Source: Capsicum annuum (lineage: Eukaryota; Streptophyta; Magnoliopsida; Solanales; Solanaceae). From it: a DNA stretch of 64,000 nucleotides. The stretch spans positions 123,503,930-123,567,929 of the forward strand of contig NC_061116.1 of the NCBI RefSeq assembly GCF_002878395.1, written 5' to 3'. Both the position numbers and the translations under genes were made by a program. This document shows positions 56,567-64,000 of this stretch, one piece after another (the stretch's first letter is position 1; the number at the start of each line of letters is the position of its first letter). The notes under the pieces were generated by a model. The model saw only the letters and a list, made by a program, of their open reading frames with translations, was not told the origin of the DNA and did no database searches.

Positions 56567-59051
56567 TGTAAGACCCCGCAAAATTCTAAGCTTAATTCAG
56601 TCCTTTAGGCTTGTCAAGAGGTCCCAGACTTAGAATATTTTAGCTAAGTACTCAGACTTAGTTTCATTTTAGCCTATGAAGGTTGGAAATCCTATTTATC
56701 AACCTTTACGTCCATTAAATGTTGATGTTTAGGTTGATTCATGATCAGGAATGTCCGTAGGTGTTTCTGGACAAGTTTTGGATTTTTCGAACTTCGTTTG
56801 AAGCTTCTTTGGAATATTAAAACAGTGGATCAACCCGATCTTAGTGCTCCGCGTCAACTATAGCATTGATTAATATTTTCTCCAGCTACCAGCATCCAAT
56901 TCCAGTGAATCAATGTGAATATGTGTAACGCCATCGACGCACCGCGTCAACCTGAGCGTCGGTAGCCTAGTTTTCAGTCATTAAAAGACTGCGTTCTTGG
57001 GGGTATTTAGCTCTTTTTCCCTCGATCCTCATCCCCTAAAACACAAAATTAAACTCCCTATAGAGCAAATATAGTCATTCTTTCTCAAATTGGCCCAAGA
57101 ACAAAACCCTAGAAGATCAAATTTCAAATCAAGAACTCAAGATTCAACCATAAACTTTCAAAAATTCTTCAACAAAGGTACGTGAAGTGTTCATCCAAGG
57201 GTCCCTTCCACCCTTGGAGTCTAAGAATTATGTTTGAACTTCAAGTAATTGATTTTATGATTGCTATTTTGATTAAGTTCCTAATTCATGATTATATATA
57301 TATATTTCATGTGAATCCATGATACACCCTTGATTTGTAAAATTAGAGATGAATTATGATACTCACTTGTTGTTCAATACTATGTGCATATACTATGCTC
57401 ACCAAGTGCTTGATAAATTATCCATGTGAACTATTAAGAGAATGAAATCATGTGAAGTTAGCTTATGTTGCAAGTTATATCATCCAAGTGTTTGTCAAAA
57501 TGCACCAATGGATGAATGATGATCAAGTACTTAGCTTATATGCTTCAAGTTATGTCATGTCTCTTAATTTATGCTATCAAGTCCTGGGGGTACTTGTACC
57601 CGACAATTTAGCTAATTATCTAGAGCCATGGTCAGTCATAGAACAGTATCAATCACAACACGATCAGTAATACTCTCAGTCAGTTACAGAACTTAGGAAA
57701 ACTCAGTAGATTCAATAATAGTTTAGTCTAACTCAGTATTCAATTCAGACCTCAGTAAACCCTATCAGTTAACAGAACTTAGTAGTATTCCATCAGTCAA
57801 TGAAAACTCGGTAAAATCAGTTCAATTCAGCTAAGCATTAAACTCAATAACAGCCAGTCCAACCTAGTACAGACTAGAAATCAGTTCAGTATCTATCCAA
57901 TTTAGCTAGGAGTAGGATTTAGCACCGAGTTAACTCAGGGATGGGGGCATTCCTGCCAGCTGAGGGTTTGACCCTTAGTAGCAATCCCTGCATTACAGAA
58001 CTACGTAGCCAGCATAGGTTGAGATATCTTCCTACCAGATATTATGAGGGTTGATACTTCTCATTCGAGTTATCCTGCCAGCGAGGGTTGACGAAAGAAC
58101 TTTCTGTTAGAGAGGGTTAACTCACAAGCTTGTCCTTACTCGTGGCATGGTATTGACACCCTTCCAACTGGGGTTACAGGTTGGACCCTAATCAGTTTAG
58201 AAAGGGGTATGTCAGTTAGATGATTACCTCCCACAGTCTCAGTTTTAGTTTCAGTCTCAGAATAGAACTCAGTTTAGTTCTACAGGTTCAGGACTATCAG
58301 ATATAGTCACCCAACTCAGCTCAATAGGAACTCAGTGTAGTTCTTCAAAATTTAGGACTGTCAGATACAACCATCCAGTTATCAGTTATACAGTATCAGT
58401 TATCCAGTTGATTGGTATTTAGACCCGGTGTTCAGTGTTATCATATTTTCAGTTACAGTATAGTATAATGCATGTACTCCTATTCAGTCACACTCATGTT
58501 ATTCAGTTATTATTGTTTATGCATATGAACCAATATATTTCAGCCTACCATACTGAGCATACCAGTACATTCAAAGTACTGATGCATGCTTTTTGCGCTA
58601 TGATGTCTTATATCATAGGTTTCAACACACGAGCTCTGGAGCACCCTTAGTAGATCAGACTTACAATAGTCAGAGTAGTGGTGAGTCCTCATAGTTTGAG
58701 GAAATGCTTATTATTTTTAGTATTTTAGTTTCAGTATCGGTAGTTGGAGTTAGTTGGGGGATTGTCCAATCAACTCCGTAGTTCAAATAGTTTAAAGGCT
58801 TTCTAGACTAGAGTATTTTTAGATAGTTATTCAGATTTTTGTATTTGGTCCAGTTTTGGTATTTAATACCGCATTAGCATTATACAATATTATTTACAGA
58901 TTGAACCTTATGGCATGTTTTATCCTAATTCTGTATATTATTCAGCATTGTTATTCAGTTATTGCAGCACGTACCAGTCGTGGGTTAGATTGTGGTCCCT
59001 CGGGATTATGAGCATAGTGTAGCGTTCGGGGTACAAACTCGAGGCATTACA
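56567..59051 (+). repeat. Chromovirus 5' LTR, 2485 bp
   Basis: Starts TGTAAGACCCCGCAAAATTC and ends CGAGGCATTACA. A (TA)n run at about 57292-57305 lies after a leader-like part. Between 57620 and 58420 the sequence is dominated by CAGT(T/C)CAG words. The frames 57452-57670 and 58435-58650 lie inside the LTR and are not genes. Confidence 0.9.
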
Positions 59052-59055
59052 AACT

Positions 59056-59068
59056 TGGTATCAGAACC
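59056..59068 (+). other. Chromovirus primer-binding site
   Basis: TGGTATCAGAACC, the complement of initiator tRNA-Met (TGGTATCAGAGCC) with one change, four bases inside the LTR. Confidence 0.9.
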
Positions 59069-59276
59069 TAAGGTTTAATAGATTCCTAGGAAATCTGGAA
59101 TCCCCATCTAGTAGAGTCTTGTGTGTAGGTGTGTTGCGTGCCACACTTATAAACAGGAGGCTATGCGATGTTTTAGGAACAGTTACCCTTCTTTTAGTAT
59201 TCATATCGTGCGAGTGAGCATGAGCTCCAGTTATACTCTCTTTCTAATCCTAGTTTCTCTTCCGTTTACATAATAT

Positions 59277-60390
59277 GCCTCCAAAGAGAACTCAGGGAAG
59301 ACGAACGGGAGATTAGTCATCCTCTCAGCCCGCCCGTCCAGATTCTTTGGGCGAGCATGTCTCCTAAGCAGAGTTTAGAGCAGCCTTCACTACCCTAGCT
59401 CATTTTGTGGAAGCCCAGAATAAATGCCTAGCTGCGGTTCCGACCAACCCAGTAGCCAATACTGTGCTGCCTAGATTGGGGACTTTACTCGAATGAACCC
59501 TCCGTTTTTCACAGGGTCTAAGTCAGACGAGGACCCTCAGGAGTTTATTGATCAGGTTCAGAAGGTTACAAATATTATAGCGGTGACTACTGTTGAGAGG
59601 GTTGAGTTAACCTCATATCAGTTACGGGATGTGACTCACTCATGGTTCAAACAGTGGAAGGCAGAAAGGGTCGCAGATGCAGGGCCTATAGAATGGGAGA
59701 AGTTTGTAGTTGCTTTTCTAGATAGTTCTTCCTGCTAGAGTTGAAGGAAGTGAAAGTTTTGAAGTTTATTAACCTAAATCAGGGCAACATGACAGTACAG
59801 GAGTATTCTCTCAAGTTTACTCAATTAGCCAAATATGCCCTACATGTTGTAGCAGATAGCAGAGCGAAAATGAGTAAGTTTATGTAGGGGTGTCCAGAAG
59901 CATGGTCAAAATGTGTAGGACCGCAATACTTATTAAAGAGATGAACATAGCCAGGCTTATGGTCTATGCTCAGCAGATAGAAGAAGCCAAGAATAAAGAG
60001 AAAAAGAGGGAGAATAAGATAGCGAGAATAGGTAGTTTAAATTTCGCTCAGCCTAAGTTAGGGGGTGGGAATCGATCTCAGTTCCACCCAAAATCCTCAG
60101 TTCCAGCTCCATCCTCAGCCAGTACTCCAGTGCCAAAATTTAGAGATAACAAAAGAGATAGAGCATCAGGCCTTAAGCCCCAGGGCAGTGTTAGCAATGC
60201 CCAAACCAACCCTCTTTGCCAAAAATATAGCAAAAACCACCAGGGTATCTGCAAAACTGACATCGATGTGTGTTTCAGATATGGTAAGCTAGGCCACAGA
60301 GTTAGACAGCATCCTCAGGTTGGGTCACAGAGTCAGCATAATCATCCCCCAGCTCTATCTGATTGTCCAAATCAGTAGGGTGCTTCTTCC
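59277..60390 (+). pseudogene. Chromovirus gag remnant
   Basis: Gag binds and packages element RNA. ATG at 59277 gives MPPKRTQGRRTGD, then a stop. The core reads 'NPPFFTGSKSDEDPQEFIDQ' (59493 on) and 'ELTSYQLRDVTHSWFKQWK'. Frame changes follow near 59740 and 59890. The C-terminal part (59890-60378) is basic and Ser/Pro-rich with a degenerate zinc knuckle 'CFRYGKLGHRVRQHP': of the C-x2-C-x4-H-x4-C pattern, the second Cys is Tyr and the last is His. It is non-functional as it stands. Confidence 0.88.
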
Positions 60391-60477
60391 AGTGCCACCA
60401 GTAGGCAGCGCCCAAATAGATTCTATGCTCTTCAGTCCCGACAGGATCTAGAAAGTTTTCCTAATGTGGTCACTGGT

Positions 60478-60798
60478 ACATTACTAGTTTTCCATTTGCA
60501 TGTTTATGCTTTGCTAGATCCATGAGCTTCCTTGTCATTTGTTACTCCATATATAGCAGTTGATTTCGAAGTTAGTCCTGAAATTTTAGTAGAACCCTTC
60601 TCAGTTTCTACCCTAGTGGGTAAGTCTATTATAGTTCGACGGGTATACAGGAACTGTTCGATTATGATATCTCAAAAAGTCACTTCAGCAGACTTAGTCG
60701 AATTAGAGATGATTGATTTTGATGTCATTCTCGGCATGGATTGGCTTCATTCCTGCTATGCCTCATTCAACTATAGAAATAGAATTATTCAGTTTTAA
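60478..60798 (+). pseudogene. Chromovirus aspartic protease remnant
   Basis: The protease would cleave the Gag-Pol polyprotein. 'HVYALLDP-stop-ASLSFVTP' spans the active site: in the usual D-x-G-A-S motif the Gly codon is TGA. Downstream 'VELEMIDFDVILGMDWLHSC' is the conserved end of gypsy-type proteases and is open to 60798. Confidence 0.88.
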
Positions 60799-61019
60799 TT
60801 TACGAATGAACCCGTCCTAGAGTAGAGGGGTAGTACTTCAGCACTTAGGGGTCATCTTGTTTCTTACCTTTGGGATAGAAAATGATATCTAAGGGATGTT
60901 TTTATCATCTCGTTCGAGTCCAGGACTCTAGATCAGAAACCCTTACTCTTGAATCAGTGTCAATAGCTTGCGAATTCACAAATGTGTTTCCCGACGATCT
61001 TTCTGGAGTTCCTCCCGAA

Positions 61020-61875
61020 AAGGAAATCGACTTTGAAATCGATCTTCTCTAAGATACTCAGCCCATCTCTATTCCGCCATATAGAATGGATCCAGCAAAA
61101 CTTAGAGAATTGAAAGATCAGTTAAAAAATCTCTTAGATAAGGGATTTATTAGACCCAGTGTTTCCCCGTGGGGCGCACTAGTGTTATTCGTACGTAAAA
61201 AAGATAGTTCTCTCAGAATGTATATAGACTACCATCAGTTAAATAAAGTCACGATCAAGAACAAGTATCCGCTTCCCAGAATCGATGACTTGTTTGACCA
61301 ACTTCAGGGTGCCAGTTATTTCTCTAAGATAGACCTCAGATCAGATTATCACCATCTCAGAGTCAGGGAAAGTGACATCCCAAAAATAGTTTTTCAAACT
61401 CGATATGGTCACTTCAAATTCTTAGTCATGTCCTTTGGTCTTACCAATACCCCAATAAATTTCATGAACTTGATGAACCGTGTGTTCAAGTAGTACGAAC
61501 AAGTAGTACTTGGACATGTTTATCATAGTATTCATAGATGGCATTCCTGTTTACTCCCGTAGTGAAAATGATCATGCAGACCATCTCAAAATAGTATTAC
61601 AGACTCTTAGAAATCACCAGCTATTCGCCAAATTCAGTAAGTATGAATTTTGGCTAAGGTCGGTAGCATTTCTTGGCCACATCATTTTCGGTAATGGTAT
61701 TAGAGTGGATCCCCAAAAGACCAAAGCAATGAGAAACTGGCCCAGGCCCATCTCTCTATCGGATATCAAGAGTTTCTTAGGTTTGGTTGGCTATTACCGA
61801 TGGTTTGTTGAGGGATTTTCATCTATTGCATCCCCCATGTCCAGATTGACTCAGAAAAAAGTCAAATTCTAGTAG
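61020..61875 (+). pseudogene. Chromovirus reverse transcriptase remnant
   Basis: RT would copy element RNA to DNA. The open part 61086-61493 starts '[20 protein letters not shown]' and has '[20 protein letters not shown]', '[16 protein letters not shown]' (first catalytic Asp kept) and '[12 protein letters not shown]'. A break near 61494-61509 includes a short tandem copy of AGTAGTACGAAC/AAGTAGTACTTGG. The second part begins before '[13 protein letters not shown]', where the catalytic Y/F-x-D-D box has become F-I-D-G. Then '[20 protein letters not shown]' and '[16 protein letters not shown]' follow. Confidence 0.92.
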
Positions 61876-61905
61876 TTAGATTCTTGTGAGAAGAGTTTTT
61901 AGGAG

Positions 61906-62424
61906 TTGAAGAATCGACTCACTACAGCTCTAGTATTAACCCTACCAGATGGTTCCGACGACTTTGTTGTGTACTGTGATGCTTCCAGAGTCAGATTGGG
62001 TTGTGTTTTGATGCAAAGAGGTAAGCTCATAACCTATGCCTCTAGACAGCTTAAGCCTCATGAGAAGAACTACCCTACTCATGATCTTGAGTTAACAGTT
62101 GTAGTCTTTGACTTAAAGATTTGGAGGCACTATTTATATGGTGTTCACATAGATGTTTTCACTGATCATGAGAGCCTGCAGTATGTGTTCTCTCAGAAAG
62201 ATCTTAACCTCCGTCAGAGAAGGTGGTTGGAGTTGTTGAAAGACTATGACATGAGTGTTCTGTATCATCCGAGCAAGGCCAATGTAGTGGCTGACACTCT
62301 CAATAGAATGTCTATGGGTAGTGTTACCCATGTTGAGAACAGTAATAAGAAGTTAGCTCAAGAAGTTCGGCAGTTAGCCCGACTAGGTGTTCGCTTAGTC
62401 GATTCAGCAGAAGGTAGTGTGTAG
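61906..62424 (+). pseudogene. Chromovirus RNase H remnant
   Basis: RNase H would remove the RNA strand during element replication. '[20 protein letters not shown]' carries the first catalytic Asp. '[20 protein letters not shown]' follows, with Glu in '[10 protein letters not shown]', then '[20 protein letters not shown]' and '[15 protein letters not shown]'. These are the D-E-D-D positions of the family and look intact. The frame is open for 172 residues. Confidence 0.9.
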
Positions 62425-62599
62425 GTGCAGAGTAGCTCAGAATCATACCTAGTTTTCGAAGTGAAGCAAAAGCAGGATAGGGATCCTAGTCTAGTCCAGT
62501 TGAAGAAATCAGTCAGAAATTAGAAAGTAGAGGTTTTCCCCCAAGGAGGAGATAGTGTATTGCGTTGTTAGGGTCGTCTGTGTATGCCAACTGTAGATG

Positions 62600-63290
62600 A
62601 CTTGAGGTAGTGATTCTCGTAGAGGTGCATGGTGCATATTACTCTATTCATCCATGGGTCATAAAGATGTGCCGCGATTTGTGAGAGATTTATTGGTGGA
62701 GTGGGATGAAAAGAGACATTGCAAAATTTATGGCTAAATGCTCAACATGTCAGCAAGTTAAGATTGAGCATCAGAAGCCTAGTGGGTCCATGCAGGAGTT
62801 CAGTATTTCCACCTGGAAATAGGAAGAAGTGAACATGGACTTTGTGATAGGTTTTCCTCGTACTCTTCGTCAGCATGATTCAGTTTGGGTCATTGTAGAC
62901 AGGATGACCAAATCAGCTCATTTTTTTCCAGTCCATACCTCCTATTCAGCCAAGGATTATGCCAAACTCTATATCAGGGAGTTGGTCAGATTGTACAGTG
63001 TTCCGTTGTCCATTATCTCATATAGAGGTACCCAGTTCACCTCTCATTTTTGGAAAGCATTCCAAAAGGGTCTTGGTACCCGAGTCTATCTCAGTATAGC
63101 TTTTCATCCTCAGACAGATGGTCAAGCAGAAAGGACCATTCAAACCCTAGAGGACATGCTGCGAGCGTGTGCGATAGACTTCAAAGGTAATTGGGATGAC
63201 CATTTGCCTTTGATTGAATTCACATACAATAACAGCTATCATTCCAGCATTTAAATGGCTCCATTTGAAGCGCTTTATGGGAGGAGGTGT
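62600..63290 (+). pseudogene. Chromovirus integrase remnant
   Basis: Integrase would join element DNA to the genome. The end of the zinc-binding region 'KFMAKCSTCQQVKIEHQKPS' lies near 62730. The catalytic core opens at 62829 with 'MNMDFVIGFPRTLRQHDSVW' (first Asp kept). 'LSIISYRGTQFTSHFW' has Tyr where the second catalytic Asp should be (S-D-R-G). 'QTDGQAERTIQTLEDMLRAC' keeps Glu. The core is open to 63254. Confidence 0.92.
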
Positions 63291-63911
63291 AGATCTCTCA
63301 TTAGTTGGTTTGAAGTGGGTGAGGCCACAGTGGTAAGACCTGACTTGGTGTTCGACACCTTAGAGAAAGTCTAGTTGATCAAGGAAAGGCTTAAGATAGC
63401 TCAGAGCCGACAGAAATCGTACACAGATATGCACAGAAAAGACCTCGAGTTTGAAATTAGTGACTATGTGTATCTGAAAATCTCTCCTATGAAAGGAGTG
63501 AAGTGTTTTGGCAAAAAAGGAAAACTCAGTCCCTGATATGTCGGTCCTTATCGAATTCTCAACCACTTTGGAAAGGTAGCTTATGAGCTTGAGTTGCCTT
63601 CAAATTTATCTTCAATTCATCTAGTGTTCCATGTCTCCTTGCTAAAGAAGTGCATAGGTGACCCAGCAGTCGTAGTTCCTATAGAGGGCATAGATATTCA
63701 GATCAGCCTCTCTTACAAAAAGATTCCGATCGAAATCCTTGATTATCAGGTTTGCAGACTAAGGAACAAAGAAGTCCCTCTAGTCCATGTTCTTTGGTGG
63801 AATCAGTTCGTTGAGGAAGCTACTTGGGAAGCAGAAGCAGATATGAGGACCAAGTATCCTTACCTCTTCTCCGCAAACTCAGATTCAGCTCAAGTTTATA
63901 GTTTTCCTTAA
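63290..63911 (+). pseudogene. Chromovirus integrase C-terminus and chromodomain-like tail
   Basis: The GPY/F module reads 'YVGPYRILNHFGKVAYELEL' near 63535, then 'IHLVFHVSLLKKCIGDP'. The tail 'VPLVHVLWWNQFVEEATWEA' followed by 'YPYLF' has the aromatic and acidic layout of the plant chromovirus chromodomain, which in active elements helps target heterochromatin. Stops occur near 63253, 63375 and 63537. The final 105-residue part is open and ends at TAA 63909. Confidence 0.88.
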
Positions 63912-64000
63912 ACCTATTCAGTTTTATGTTCAGATTTCAGTTACAAACTTGGTATTAGTTACCATTGCACATTTAGTCATATGTTTATGAGCCAGTTCAG
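63912..64000 (+). other. Chromovirus 3' non-coding segment, window edge
   Basis: Short stretch after the polyprotein stop with GTTCAGATTTCAGTTAC-like words. The polypurine tract and 3' LTR would follow outside the window. Confidence 0.6.

Larger units (their letters stand above)
56567..64000 (+). mobile_element. Ty3/gypsy chromovirus (Tekay/Del-like), continues past window end
   Basis: The 5' LTR 56567-59051 is followed by an initiator-tRNA-Met PBS, gag, protease, RT, RNase H, integrase and a C-terminal chromodomain-like segment in the gypsy order. The 3' LTR is not reached. It is the youngest insertion of its nest, since it interrupts the 5' LTR of the minus-strand element. The open frames are long but broken by about 20 stops. 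Confidence 0.93.

Noticed and set aside
60078..60263. Minus-strand frame within the chromovirus gag
   Set aside because: Shadow of the gag coding strand.
1..64000. tRNA, rRNA or snRNA genes
   Set aside because: No cloverleaf with A and B boxes or conserved rRNA words noticed; the tRNA-like matches are retrotransposon primer-binding sites.

Overview
The window is plant nuclear DNA: AT-rich, with no intact host gene, and filled with nested and decayed transposable elements, tandem arrays and palindromic short repeats. Solanaceous-type LTR ends (starting TGTAATACCC), the large Ty3/gypsy content and a pair of DUF1985/Ulp1-like gene remnants suggest a Solanaceae repeat-rich (pericentromere-like) region. 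Capsicum is my best guess, but this is inference from family resemblance.

Layout. 1-4.4 kb: AT-rich DNA, an A-rich tract and a dead L1-type LINE (+) ending in poly(A). 4.4-9.75 kb: a probable terminal-inverted-repeat (TIR) element holding a second TIR element and a gag-protease-only copia element with both LTRs. 10.8-13.4 kb: a 5'-truncated RTE-type LINE (-) with an 11-bp target duplication. 13.67-14.51 kb: a non-autonomous hAT-like element with an 8-bp target duplication. 16.3-19.0 kb: a 112-bp tandem array between pyrimidine-rich and purine-rich arms, possibly one inverted-repeat element. 21.2-22.9 kb: a probable solo LTR (-).

22.9-45.3 kb is the core. Two large intron-containing pseudogenes lie tail to tail: gene A (+, 26279-39823) and gene B (-, 44066-40363). 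Both carry DUF1985-like and Ulp1 cysteine-protease-like regions and both have lost catalytic residues. Clusters of a degenerate palindrome with core TGTTGCAACA occur upstream of, inside introns of, and between these genes. Gene A is split by a 7.5-kb gag/protease LTR retrotransposon and by a solo LTR. A 164-bp tandem array and a GGT-rich tract lie upstream of it.

45.4-64 kb: unassigned DNA with one weak exon candidate, a solo LTR (+) with perfect target duplication, a MITE, a gag-only LTR element (-) with several internal tandem repeats, and a Ty3/gypsy chromovirus (+) inserted into that element's 5' LTR. The chromovirus runs off the right end. Its gag, protease, RT, RNase H, integrase and C-terminal chromodomain-like regions are readable, but stops and lost catalytic residues make this copy dead.

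No coding sequence here appears functional. The biological interest is the nesting order, the tandem arrays, and the palindrome family tied to the Ulp1-like elements.
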